From positions 20,987,300 through 21,051,299 of the forward strand of contig NC_067204.1 of the NCBI RefSeq assembly GCF_026262505.1: a stretch of DNA of 64,000 nt, read 5' to 3'. Made by a program: the position numbers and the translations under genes. The notes under the pieces were generated by a model, which searched no databases, was not told the origin of the DNA, and saw nothing but the letters and a program-made list of their open reading frames with translations. Origin of the DNA: Trichomonas vaginalis G3. Taxonomy: Eukaryota; Parabasalia; Trichomonadida; Trichomonadidae. Shown here in pieces: positions 26,820 through 35,202 of the stretch. Position 1 is the stretch's first letter. Each line of letters opens with the position of its first letter.

Positions 26820-27686
26820 TCAGTAGCGGTAAGTCTCTTTGAAGGTAAGTATTGTACAACCTTTCATATCATAGTGTGTTTGAGGTAACGTATCTTGAAC
26901 TATTTGTTTCACATCTTCATTTGGGGTCATTGAAATCGGTAAGTTTTCACGATAGAACCAATTTCTGTCAGATTTGTAAATCTTAGCAAGGTCGTAAAAG
27001 CTTTTGTTGTTTCTTCTGACTAAATGCAACATAACCATATCTCTGTCTTCTTCATTTTCCATCTCTTCAGTATAAATCATATACTTATAGTTCTTTTCCT
27101 TTCCTTTTGGTACCGAACGTGGTATTCTTTTCTGTATGTTTTTGTCTTTTGCTTCAATGACTTCATCTTTTGCTTCAAGCTTGTTCTCTAGCTCTTCACG
27201 TTCTTGTCTATGAATTTCGTCAAGAAGTCTGTAAATATACCAAGCATAACGAGGCGAAGCCCACATTGCAACAGCATTTACAAGAAGTCTATGTACATAA
27301 TATCCTCTCAAACCGTTTGGCAATTTTTCACGATTTTCATAGAGTTTTGGCGACTGGGGTTTTTTACCTACTCGCTGTTCTTCACGCTTTTCATAGAGTT
27401 TTGGCGACTGCGGTTTTTCTCGTAGTCGCTGTTCTTCACTGTTTTCAGAAAAAAGTATGTCTCGCTGTGCTTCGCTCAAAAGTTCTTGTGTGCTTTGGTT
27501 CCTAAACCAGTCTTGTGGTTTCTTAGTATCTGGAGCAAAACATGCTGTCAAAATACTTTGCATTTGGTACATGTCATCTTTGACCGAACGAATGAGACGT
27601 AACTGTTTGTTATACTGTATGTACTCGTATTCTTCATTTATAGCTTCATGGACTATAACTGTTGTTGTGTTCTCTGTTGTTGACAT
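26820..27686 (-). CDS. KilA-N protein with DUF3627-like C-terminal domain (288 aa)
   Basis: Intact frame from the ATG at 27686 (MSTTENTTTVIVHEAINEEY), behind TTTTGTATGTAAAGACAGAT. The N-terminal third resembles a KilA-N domain with the diagnostic GYYVHRLLVNAVAMWASPRY segment near residues 145-165. A local duplication in it reads (R)EKPQSPKLYE(K/N)RE twice. A coiled coil follows (EELENKLEAKDEVIEAKDKN). The C-terminal ~100 residues (YMIYTEEMENEEDRDMVMLH, LVRRNNKSF onward) resemble DUF3627, which often follows KilA-N or MSV199 domains in iridovirus- and poxvirus-like proteins. Likely a DNA-binding regulator. Confidence 0.75.
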   Translation of the reverse strand: MSTTENTTTVIVHEAINEEYEYIQYNKQLRLIRSVKDDMYQMQSILTACFAPDTKKPQDWFRNQSTQELLSEAQRDILFSENSEEQRLREKPQSPKLYEKREEQRVGKKPQSPKLYENREKLPNGLRGYYVHRLLVNAVAMWASPRYAWYIYRLLDEIHRQEREELENKLEAKDEVIEAKDKNIQKRIPRSVPKGKEKNYKYMIYTEEMENEEDRDMVMLHLVRRNNKSFYDLAKIYKSDRNWFYRENLPISMTPNEDVKQIVQDTLPQTHYDMKGCTILTFKETYRY

Positions 27687-27782
27687 ATCTGTCTTTACAT
27701 ACAAAATAAAAAAATAAAAAAATAAAAAAAAATAAAATTAGCGTTATTTTCTATCTTGTATAAAAGACCAAAAATAAACGCT

Positions 27783-28397
27783 TTACATGTATTTTTCAGC
27801 AACTTCGTCAAATAATTTTATAGCACTATCTATCTCATCTACTTCAAACGTTTCTTTACCTTTTATGGGAGCACCATACATTTTCTCAAACTTTTCAAGT
27901 AGTTCTGTTTCAGCAGCTCTCATATCGTTAACAAACGCAACCTTAACTCTATTGACTGTAGAGTCATATCTTTGAGTTATATTAAATGTTCTTCCTATCT
28001 TATATCTCTTTGTATTGAAGTCCTTCGGTTTCTGAACGATATAAAGTAAGCCTTCACTGCAACGTTCAGTATCGAACGAACCATATGTTATGAAATTATA
28101 TCCAACAACTGGGTCTAACCATAACAAAACTATTGGTATAAGACTTTTGTCAATGAGATATGCTGCAGTTCCATAGAATCTTACCGATATCATAAGCTCA
28201 GGATTTCTTGTCAAAATTTTCTGAGTAGAAGCAATTCTAACCCAGTCGTGGGATGTTTTCTTTTCAGATAGTGTTAAAATGTCTGACAAAGAATATTTTT
28301 TGTATTTCTTTGAGTATCTTACGTTTAAATCACCAATTCTAACCACTTTGGTGTCATTGTCTATCTTTCTAACTGTTTCAAACTCAATGTTTAACAT
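27783..28397 (-). CDS. KilA-N plus T5orf172 (GIY-YIG-related) protein (204 aa)
   Basis: Intact 204-residue frame. Residues 1-100 carry a diverged KilA-N-like region (YSLSDILTLSEKKTSHDWVR, AYLIDKSLIPIVLLWLDPVV). Residues 112-200 match T5orf172: GLLYIVQKPKDFNTKRYKIG, TFNITQRY, ETELLEKFEKMYG. KilA-N/T5orf172 pairs are common in large DNA viruses and phages; T5orf172 is related to GIY-YIG nucleases (established). It could act as a DNA-binding regulator or nuclease. It starts behind TATTTTGTATGTAAGAACAG. Confidence 0.8.
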   Translation of the reverse strand: MLNIEFETVRKIDNDTKVVRIGDLNVRYSKKYKKYSLSDILTLSEKKTSHDWVRIASTQKILTRNPELMISVRFYGTAAYLIDKSLIPIVLLWLDPVVGYNFITYGSFDTERCSEGLLYIVQKPKDFNTKRYKIGRTFNITQRYDSTVNRVKVAFVNDMRAAETELLEKFEKMYGAPIKGKETFEVDEIDSAIKLFDEVAEKYM

Positions 28398-28439
28398 TTC
28401 CTGTTCTTACATACAAAATAAAAAAATTTTTTTTAAAAA

Positions 28440-28732
28440 AACTAACTTTATTTTTTCTATCTTAAGGAAATTCATGATTTTCATACGGAATCTCTACCCT
28501 CGGTTTTCCTCGGGTAGCAAACATATGAGGAAATTCATGAAATTTGGTCATTTTTCAGTAAAAATAATGTTTATGTTAGAATGTTAGATCTAACATGTTT
28601 TCTAACACGTTTTCTAACATGGTCTAAAACACACAAAACTCATGAAATTTCATACGGAATTCAGTAAAAATAATGTTTATGTTAGCATGTTAGATCTAAC
28701 ATGTTTTCTAACACGTTTTCTAACATAACTAT
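28440..28732. repeat. Intergenic hairpin and two T-dialect modules
   Basis: After the lead-in TCTATCTTAAGGAAATTCATG lies a hairpin (CTACCC...GGGTAG, about 28494-28517). Two T-dialect palindromic modules follow (28561-28630 and 28667-28727), separated by a repeated CATGAAATTTCATACGG-type stretch. The second ends at the stop of the next gene. At the matching site in A the module is of the G dialect. Confidence 0.75.
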
Positions 28733-29647
28733 TTACAAGCGTTTTACATGGTATATGTTGCGATGGTTCATGACTCTAAACAGTTTTGTAGCTTCTATTT
28801 CTTCGCTGAGGATATCGAATGTTTTAACTATGCCGAAAGTCTCTTTATATTTCTTCTTGACGTCAGACAGAAGGAAATCTTCTGCTGTTGGATAGTTTTT
28901 GTTCAGAAATGCTAACATGTCCATTTTATCTTCTGCTGGCTTTTCTGCTTCTTTCTTTAAATCTGCATAGTCGTTTCTCATTCTTTCTATCTCTTTGACG
29001 GAGTAGTTATATTTCCTCATTGCTGCCTTACATTTTGAACATTGCGGGTTCATTTTAGCATTGTACATTGAAACCTTACCTGCTAAAACAACTAAAGCGT
29101 CAATGGTTTTCTTTAACTCAAACATAGCGGGTCTTATTTGTTCGTTCCATACCTTACCCCTACTATCTTTATCTCTTATTTCCCAAACACATTTTGCAAC
29201 TAATGAAACAAAGTTGTCGTAGGTCTTAAACTCCCCAGATTTATATATGTCAGAAACATTCTTATATACCATATCGCAATCTTTGTCCATAACCTTATGG
29301 TTGCAATGAAATCCTAGAAACTCATAGTTTACCTTACGTATGAACTTCTTAATTTCTACCGAGTCAGTTGCTTTGACTTCTATTTCGTCAAATTCGGGAA
29401 TGGTTAGTTTTTGTTGTTGGATTTCAGGCAATTTGGGTAAATGGTCAATAATGTCCTGCATTTCATAAAGATACTGTTCATTTGTTTCATCTTTCGCACT
29501 ACAGTTTAAATTAGATGTTAAAAGTTCTTGCTTTATCTTCTGGATTTTTGTTTCAAAAGTATATGAAGAAGGAATGAAGCTTTTCATCTCTACCAACATT
29601 GACGTAGGATTCATGACTAACGAGTTTGGTGCTGTAGTTGCTAACAT
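28733..29647 (-). CDS. Conserved element protein with CxxC motif (304 aa), element B copy
   Basis: Intact frame, about 95% identical by eye to 180-1094, with the same CSKC pair, the Cys/His stretch and the charged coiled coil. The differences are spread over the protein and many are conservative, which suggests it stayed under constraint until recently. Function unknown. Confidence 0.75.
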   Translation of the reverse strand: MLATTAPNSLVMNPTSMLVEMKSFIPSSYTFETKIQKIKQELLTSNLNCSAKDETNEQYLYEMQDIIDHLPKLPEIQQQKLTIPEFDEIEVKATDSVEIKKFIRKVNYEFLGFHCNHKVMDKDCDMVYKNVSDIYKSGEFKTYDNFVSLVAKCVWEIRDKDSRGKVWNEQIRPAMFELKKTIDALVVLAGKVSMYNAKMNPQCSKCKAAMRKYNYSVKEIERMRNDYADLKKEAEKPAEDKMDMLAFLNKNYPTAEDFLLSDVKKKYKETFGIVKTFDILSEEIEATKLFRVMNHRNIYHVKRL

Positions 29648-29699
29648 GTTCTTACAATAAAAATAAAAAATATTTTTTTTAAAAAACTAACTTTATTTT

Positions 29700-30057
29700 T
29701 TATGTTTTTTGTGAAAGTGTCAAAATTCATGAATTTCGAGAGTTTTCTACGATGTTAGAAAACGTGTTAGAAAACATGTTAGATCTAACATTCTAACATA
29801 AACATTATTTTTGGGTCTTTTACGCTCATTACGATGAAGAAGTTTCGACAAAACATTTACGATGAAGAAGTCTCAACAAAACATTTACGATGAAGTTTCG
29901 ACAAAACATTTACGAAGAAGTCTTGACAAAACATTTACGATGAAATTCATGAAAATTCATGACAAATTCATGAGGGTAGAAAACAGGTTAGAAAACGGGT
30001 GCGATCTAACATGCTAACATAAACATTATTTTTACTGAATTTAGCAACAACTTTCTC
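29700..30057. repeat. Intergenic T-dialect module, a mixed-dialect module and ACATTTACGAWGAAG repeats
   Basis: The T-dialect module is at 29746-29812. About six degenerate ACATTTACGATGAAG-type units follow (29830-29945). A second module (29973-30032) mixes words (GGTTAGA, GGGTGCGA, TCTAACA) and ends in the AACATTATTTTT box. No gene. Confidence 0.7.
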
Positions 30058-30255
30058 TCAATTGGAGCTGTGGCATACTCTTTGCGTAAGCGGTTCAGAC
30101 CTTCTTCGAACTCTTGGTCTCTCTTCGATTTGGATTGAGGTGGAAATTGGTAGTAATTTGGATTGAGATTGGAATTGCTGGAACTGAGGTGCAGGGGTTG
30201 GTGCTTTCGGTTCTTCTGGATTGAGATTGGACTCGGTTGGTGGGACGTCGGACAT
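30058..30255 (-). CDS. 65-residue Pro/Gln-rich protein
   Basis: The frame starts at MSDVPPTESNLNPEEPKAPT. It is low in complexity (Pro, Gln, Ser) with an Arg-rich stretch near the end (ERPRVRRRSEPL). Its promoter and first codons recur as a detached copy in front of the KilA-N genes (1959-2016 and 31857-31915), which shows that this promoter segment has been duplicated. No full second copy exists in the window, so coding status is moderately supported. Confidence 0.45.
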   Translation of the reverse strand: MSDVPPTESNLNPEEPKAPTPAPQFQQFQSQSKLLPISTSIQIEERPRVRRRSEPLTQRVCHSSN

Positions 30256-30297
30256 TCGTTGGTGGCTTAACCGTCGGACCACAACGATAAAAATCTC

Positions 30298-30654
30298 TGC
30301 TACTAGCAGTACTGCTACTGACAGTAGCAGTACTTTTTCTGACAGTAGCAGTACTTTTACTGACAGTAGCAGTACTTTTACTGACAGTAGCAGTACTTTT
30401 TCTGACAGTAGCAGTACTTTTTCTGACAGTAGCAGTACTTTTTCTGACAGTAGCAGTACTTTTACTGACAGTAGCAGTACTTTATCGTCGAAAACCCTCT
30501 CAAATTTTCCTTTTTACTGCTCGTAGCAGTACTTTTACTGCTCCTAGCAGTACTTTTACTGCTCCTAGCAGTACTGCTACTGACAGTAGCAGTACTTTTA
30601 CTGACAGTAGCAGTACTTTTTCTGACAGTAGCAGTACTTTTTCTGACAGTAGCA
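30298..30654. repeat. Iteron-like array of 21-bp units with two perfect hairpins
   Basis: About fourteen units of CTGACAGTAGCAGTACTTTT(T/A) run up to the ATG at 30655, in two blocks separated by about 50 bp of other sequence. Near 30309-30333 and 30571-30595 the unit meets its reverse complement (GTACTGCTACTG, one A, CAGTAGCAGTAC), giving 12-bp hairpins. A variant CTGCTCCTAGCAGTACTTTT occurs between the blocks. Regular spacing plus terminal palindromes resembles iterons of replication origins or a multimeric operator. Confidence 0.8.
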
Positions 30655-31020
30655 ATGGACAACATCGAGCCATTAGATGAGGCAATTTACCTAATTTAAA
30701 TTAACGACTGCGTAAAAGACTACTTGCGCAAGGTCATGAAGCCCAAGGTCAAGTTCACCACTATTTCTGGAAGGGCTGCCTTGACTCTCGAGATTTCGAC
30801 TGGAATTCCAATTCAAATACCAGACGGGACAGCCTTCGACGACATAAAGGAGATGAAGAAAGAAGCCATTATAAAGTTCTTTGCCAAACGTCCTTGGATA
30901 CAACTTCCAAACAGAGAGAGTCCAATTCCACGAATTATACAAATTCTCAGAGCACTATTCCACTTCTCGGGTCAGCCGTTCTACATAACCTCAGAAGGCG
31001 ACATCCAACCAGTTCAGTAA
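30655..31020 (+). pseudogene. Small protein gene directly behind the iteron array
   Basis: The ATG (MDNIEPLDEAIYL) begins in the base after the last repeat unit. The main legible part (KVMKPKVKFTTISGRAALTL, PIQIPDGTAFDDI, FFAKRPWIQLPNRE, GQPFYITSEG) looks like a compact alpha/beta domain of about 100 residues. Base composition here is less AT-rich than in the neighbouring genes, so this and the iteron array may be a separate import. The gene appears broken. No family recognised. Confidence 0.5.
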
Positions 31021-31155
31021 ACATCTCATTTTAACTCACTTTTTTTCTATCTTAAGGAAATTCATGAAAATTCAACGGGTGAAAAAAAGGTGAGAAAACA
31101 GGTGAGATGTCACCACTTCACCTAAAATATATTTTTGCCGAAAAAAATGGTTCAT
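31021..31155. repeat. G-dialect module in element B
   Basis: Lead-in TTCTATCTTAAGGAAATTCA followed by a G-dialect module at 31074-31136 ending in TAAAATATATTTTT. This is the only pure G-dialect module in B, at the position matching A 1179-1240. Confidence 0.75.
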
Positions 31156-31819
31156 TTACTCACAATATTTTTGTACAAAACGACCCCAAACTTTTAACTT
31201 CTTTTCTGCAGCTTCTAATGCTATCTTAGCGAGTTCATATTCTCTAAATTCTCTCTTTAAATCTTCTTGTTCCCATTGGTCGAGTTCGTATGGCGAGTCT
31301 CTATAACCAGAACATATCTCACGTTCATGTTCTATTTGTTTTTCATGCATTTTTCTAACTTCTTCTTCGAACAAAGGTTTTGCATTCTCTACTGTATCTT
31401 CAAGTTCTTCTTCATCTAATTTCTCATGAACTTTCTTGTCTATGGAGTCCAAAATTTTTCCAACTGCTATACAATATTTTGGAGAAGCCCACATTGCTAT
31501 ATAGTTTACAAGTCTTGGGTCTACATACATTCCTCTAACCTGTTTGATTTCATCAGGAATTCCTGCATGAATTTTGTATAAAAAGCAACCCGCTGTTTTC
31601 CGCGGGTTGGTATATTCTTCACAAAATGCCTCAAAATACTCTTCCCAGGACTTATTTTTCCAACAACCTTCTAAAGTCTTTCCTAAACTGCTGACACATC
31701 TTTGTTGCATTTATATAACCATCCATGTCTCTACGTAAGACTTCAATACCGTTGTAAGTGCCTTTTGTGAATGTTTCGCCATTAGATTTGTTCGTGAACG
31801 TTTTTGCTTCGACTGACAT
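31156..31819 (-). pseudogene. KilA-N domain protein, element B copy
   Basis: Homologue of 1256-1923. The KilA-N N-terminal strand (GIEVLRRDMDGYINAT), the W-rich KNKSWEEYFEAFCEEY and VRGMYVDPRLVNYIAMWASP are present. A Glu/Lys-rich coiled-coil tail follows (FEEEVRKMHEKQIEHERE). Probable DNA-binding regulator. The copy looks broken near its beginning, while the C-terminal 184 residues are open. Confidence 0.75.
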
Positions 31820-32342
31820 TTCTGTTCTTACAATAAAAATAAAAAATATTTTTTGGTGGGACGTGGGACATTCGTTTGTGGCTTAACCGTCGGACCACAA
31901 ACGATAAAAATCTCGACAAAACATATACGATGAAGAAGTCTCAACAAAACATTTACGATGAAGTCTTAACAAAAAATATACGATGAAATCTATTTCCTGT
32001 GTTGTTGTCAAAATGTCATGTTGTCACACTTTTTCAGAGAAGTTAAAATGACCGAGTGACCGAGTGACCTGGTCGCCTAAAATATATTTTTTTCTATCTT
32101 AAGGAAATTCATGAAAATTCACCTGTTGAACTTTGTATAAAAAGCAACCCGCTGTTTTCCGCGGGTTGGTATATTCTTCACAAAATGCTTGTTTTGAGGT
32201 CAAGCCACTTTTGGCTCCACCTCTTTTTTCAACCAAAATATATTTTTGTCGAATTCAGCACAAAATTCATGAGTTTTCTACGATGTTAGAAAACATGTTA
32301 GAAAACGTGTTAGATCTAACATGCTAACATAAACATTATTTT
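31820..32342. repeat. Composite intergenic region with C- and T-dialect modules and KilA-N fragment
   Basis: Same build as 1924-2466 in A: detached promoter copy (31857-31915), ACATTTACGATGAAG units, C-dialect module (32048-32092), ~60-bp copy of the KilA-N gene interior with its hairpin (32128-32187) and the GCCA/TGGC hairpin. The final module before the next gene (32274-32344) is T dialect here but G dialect in A, although the sequence on both sides is nearly the same in the two elements. Confidence 0.8.
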
Positions 32343-33203
32343 TCAATACTTTTTCAGCACTTTTCCGTAGTTATATATGAAAGACAATTCGAGATAAAAG
32401 TCATAGTACAATGGAATAATATGCTGCACACCGTTTGTTGTGAACCAAACTTGAAAGTCAGAGAAACTGTTACTGGGTGGTTCGTAGAATTTAGAAGCAA
32501 AGTCATAAAAGTCCTTACCAATACATAGAAAACTATTGTTGCTTGAACTGAAACTTGCATGACACATAACATTTTGAGGGTCAAACACGTTTCTATAAAC
32601 TGTCAAATCTGCTGGTGGAAGTATAAATTTAAAAGGACCGTCAGGTGGTAATGGTTCGTTCTGGTTTAGTAACCGAAGAAATTGTGCCCAAGAACGTTTG
32701 TCTACTTGCCAAAATAAAAACTGTGTATCTCTTGGAGGGTTAATTTCAATCCTTTGAAATGAAACTGTGGAGTTCATCTTGTCATATTCTAGTTTCAGAT
32801 AGTACGTTCCGTTTAGCAGAGAGTCGTATTTTTCTTGAAATTCCCAATAATATTTGTTTATTTGAGTTTGAAAGTCATTTAGAGTTTTCTCAAGACTTTC
32901 GTCTGAACGAACTGTAAAGATTCTCATTTCGTCAAATCTGTCTATTAGACCATCATCACCTTTATACTGACCGTGAAAATCTACTGCGAACATAAACGCG
33001 TTAGTTCTATTTGAAAACAAAACTCTTCTAAATCCTATTGCCTTTGCTTCTGAAGGACTTTGAAGCCAACGAACTGGAAAGTCAAACTTGTATGAACGGG
33101 ATGAAATTTCTTCATCTGAAACAGTCCTACCGGCATTTGTAAAGATATAGTCTAACGGTTTTGTATCTGCTACTTTTGTTCTTTGTTTTTCAACCTGAAA
33201 CAT
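32343..33203 (-). CDS. Jelly-roll-like virion protein, paralogue 1 (286 aa, whole copy)
   Basis: Intact 286-residue frame. The N-terminal block KQRTKVADTKPLDYIFTNAG and YKFDFPVRWLQSPSEAKAIG is shared with paralogue 2 (11716-12564). A variable beta-rich middle and a Pro-rich loop (NEPLPPDGPFKFILPPADL) follow. The conserved end (FDPQNVMCHASFS, FQVWFTTNGVQHIIPLYY, FYLELSFIYNYG) resembles the last strands of penton or minor capsid proteins of Polinton-like viruses. Two paralogues per element may form a heteromeric vertex. Starts at ATTAAATGTTTC behind TTTTTACATATA. The family is inferred, not searched. Confidence 0.65.
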   Translation of the reverse strand: MFQVEKQRTKVADTKPLDYIFTNAGRTVSDEEISSRSYKFDFPVRWLQSPSEAKAIGFRRVLFSNRTNAFMFAVDFHGQYKGDDGLIDRFDEMRIFTVRSDESLEKTLNDFQTQINKYYWEFQEKYDSLLNGTYYLKLEYDKMNSTVSFQRIEINPPRDTQFLFWQVDKRSWAQFLRLLNQNEPLPPDGPFKFILPPADLTVYRNVFDPQNVMCHASFSSSNNSFLCIGKDFYDFASKFYEPPSNSFSDFQVWFTTNGVQHIIPLYYDFYLELSFIYNYGKVLKKY

Positions 33204-33259
33204 TTAATATATGTAAAAATATATTGTTTTAAAATGGTATGCCATTTCATATTTCTCAT

Positions 33260-33979
33260 CTAACAAACATGTTGTCTGACTGCTTGACGGTTAGGTTGGT
33301 ATCGTTCGAACTTGACACTTGCAATTCCTTCAATTGCATTCAAAATGTCTGAGTCGGAGTCAACCATTTGTTCTCTCTTTGTAGTCTTGAAAGCGTCAAG
33401 AAGTTTTGCGGCTGTTTGTTCATTGCCATGTGCATAGTAAATGTGACCATCCAAATCTGTTATGGTTAGTCTGAGATTGTGTCCTTTCTTATTTCCGTCT
33501 TGTATGGCAGCAAGTACTCCCATGAAGCCTTCTTTGTTCTTTCCTTCGTCAAAGTTTACTGTAAAGGTTCGACCAGATGTAATTTGACTTCTAACTTCAC
33601 GATACTTTTCATATGCATATCTTGTTCTTTCCATGGGAGCATGTGTGTCTTCACCTTTTCCTTTTTTCCTTCTCAAAGGATGCAATTGTTCGTCATGTTT
33701 CCAGTAGAATCTGGCAAAGCCGTCGTGTCCTTCAACTTGAGGTTCACTAACATCGAAAGGCATGTCCATAAGACGTTCTTCTTCTAACCTCTCTAGTCTG
33801 TTTGGATAATTTGCACGTGCTGTTTCCAAATCCATTTCGTAGCGAAGACCAGACAATTTGTCATAGACTTTTATGGGTCTTCCCTTCCTATATTTAAAAT
33901 TCTTCGAAACTCTCCAACCATATCTTTCTAACTCTGCTTTTATTCTAGCAGACCTTCTGTCCATTCTATATGGGGGCAT
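33260..33979 (-). CDS. Basic protein of 239 residues, unknown; replaces HNH locus
   Basis: Intact 239-residue frame starting behind TTTTTTTATTTTTATAAAA. The first 40 residues are Arg/Lys-rich (RRSARIKAELERYGWRVSKN). The body contains RYAYEKYREVRSQITSGRTF and LRLTITDLDGHIYYAHGNEQ, a strand-turn-strand pattern that could be a small beta domain with a metal or nucleotide loop. The end lies in a short leftover of the HNH gene found at this locus in element A. A nucleic-acid-binding protein is plausible from charge; no family recognised. Confidence 0.55.
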   Translation of the reverse strand: MPPYRMDRRSARIKAELERYGWRVSKNFKYRKGRPIKVYDKLSGLRYEMDLETARANYPNRLERLEEERLMDMPFDVSEPQVEGHDGFARFYWKHDEQLHPLRRKKGKGEDTHAPMERTRYAYEKYREVRSQITSGRTFTVNFDEGKNKEGFMGVLAAIQDGNKKGHNLRLTITDLDGHIYYAHGNEQTAAKLLDAFKTTKREQMVDSDSDILNAIEGIASVKFERYQPNRQAVRQHVC

Positions 33980-34012
33980 TTTTATAAAAATAAAAAAATA
34001 TATTTTTTTCTT

Positions 34013-34594
34013 TTACTTTACATAACCTCCTGCTACCAGAAGTCTTTGACGCCAACCCATACCAGCTAATGAAGGTTGACTTTTAGTATTGAAACTAAAC
34101 TTTGGTTTTGGTTTATCTTCAGTTTTTGGCTCACCTTCTTCTATCGGTTTTTCGTCACTTTTCGGTTCCTCTGACTTTTCCCCACCTGCAGGAACAGTTG
34201 TGTCGTCAACATCTTCATAAATATCATATGCCATTTGTTTTTGTTTTCCTTTCAACTTTTTGTGTTTGTTGTAAAGTTTAGAATATTTCGACTCTAAGTC
34301 AATGAGATGTTCTATAATGAACTGTTGGTCAGTGAAGTATACTTTCCCATCTGTTGTCTCGAAAGCTCCTTCAGACTTCAATATTTTATTTGTGAGAGTC
34401 TGTTTCTTTTTTGAGATACTAGCCGTTCCATTTCTATGAAAAGTGACTTTATAGTTAGGGTTTGTATTTCCAGACCTGGCACTTTCTATTATTGAATTTT
34501 TCTCTTCATCTGTAAGTTCTTTGACAGGTTTTGACAATGGTTCTGAACTTTTTGTTTGTGGTGTCAAATCTACCGTTTCAACTTCTTCGGTCAT
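34013..34594 (-). CDS. Charged 193-residue element protein, unknown
   Basis: Intact frame. An acidic Thr/Ser/Pro-rich N-terminus leads to a short basic segment (NGTASISKKKQTLTNKILKS) and an amphipathic helix pair (FIIEHLIDLESKYSKLYNKH). A Glu/Lys/Pro low-complexity linker follows, then a conserved C-terminus GMGWRQRLLVAGGYVK. The conserved tail after a disordered linker suggests a short peptide that docks onto another virion protein. Same promoter sequence as the 50-aa gene upstream. Homologue in A at 4088-4669. Confidence 0.65.
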   Translation of the reverse strand: MTEEVETVDLTPQTKSSEPLSKPVKELTDEEKNSIIESARSGNTNPNYKVTFHRNGTASISKKKQTLTNKILKSEGAFETTDGKVYFTDQQFIIEHLIDLESKYSKLYNKHKKLKGKQKQMAYDIYEDVDDTTVPAGGEKSEEPKSDEKPIEEGEPKTEDKPKPKFSFNTKSQPSLAGMGWRQRLLVAGGYVK

Positions 34595-34613
34595 TTCATC
34601 TCAGTAAAAAATT

Positions 34614-34766
34614 TTAGTTTGGTTTGTTTTCAACTGGTTGTTGTTGTTTTTTAAGTCGGTCTAAAACTTCCTGAGGTATAGGAAGAACTTGACAAACACG
34701 TGGTGTAACTGCTGGAAGTCGACAAATCCATCTTGAACCCATTTGTCTCAATGCTGTATTGTTCAT
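34614..34766 (-). CDS. 50-residue microprotein with Cys pair (element B copy)
   Basis: Same length, start, stop and promoter as 4689-4841, with one residue difference (TPRVCQ against TQRVCQ). The conservation supports a true small gene. Function unknown. Confidence 0.6.
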   Translation of the reverse strand: MNNTALRQMGSRWICRLPAVTPRVCQVLPIPQEVLDRLKKQQQPVENKPN

Positions 34767-34784
34767 TTCATCTCAGTAAAAAAT

Positions 34785-35186
34785 TTACATTCCCCACGTT
34801 TGAGGCGGTTGAGGTTGGTTATTGTTTACCCACTGTTGTGCATGGTTATATCCTCTGTTAAAGAATCTTTCACCTTGGTCCATATAGTGTCCTGCTTGGT
34901 TATAGTAGTCATTTGCTTTGTTATAATAGTTTCCTGCTTGTCTTCCTACATTGTCCATCCATCCTTGAACTTTTCCTCTTGTTTCAGGATTTGGAATAAG
35001 ATTTGTTGCATCTCGTGCTACATCCCAACCTTTCTGTACAGTTTGTATAATAGGTTGTGCTTTCTCTTTAAGTATACCTAATGTACTCAAAATCTTCCTT
35101 CCAACTCCAAATACACCTCTGGCTATTGTTCCAACTGCGGGCAAAAATCTGGATGCAACTCCTGCTAATGCGCCAAATAAACCCAT
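34785..35186 (-). CDS. Gly/Ala-rich virion-like protein (133 aa)
   Basis: Intact 133-residue frame. The N-terminal 40 residues form a hydrophobic Gly/Ala/Val-rich helix with basic spacing (MGLFGALAGVASRFLPAVGT, then IARGVFGVGRKIL). A helix with KGWDVARDATNLIPNPE follows, and the tail is Tyr/Asn/Gln-rich with repeated YYN(K/Q)A units. Such a membrane-active first helix plus polar tail resembles membrane-penetration or minor virion proteins in adeno-like lineages; this is inference. Its ATG faces the integrase ATG at 16 bp. Confidence 0.6.
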   Translation of the reverse strand: MGLFGALAGVASRFLPAVGTIARGVFGVGRKILSTLGILKEKAQPIIQTVQKGWDVARDATNLIPNPETRGKVQGWMDNVGRQAGNYYNKANDYYNQAGHYMDQGERFFNRGYNHAQQWVNNNQPQPPQTWGM

Positions 35187-35202
35187 TTCTTATGGGTTAA
35201 AA
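35187..35202. promoter_or_regulatory. 16-bp divergent promoter (virion-like gene / integrase)
   Basis: TTCTTATGGGTTAAAA is the entire gap between two facing start codons and is conserved in A (5259-5275). The CCCAT/ATGGG inverted repeat overlaps the leftward ATG. Confidence 0.55.
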
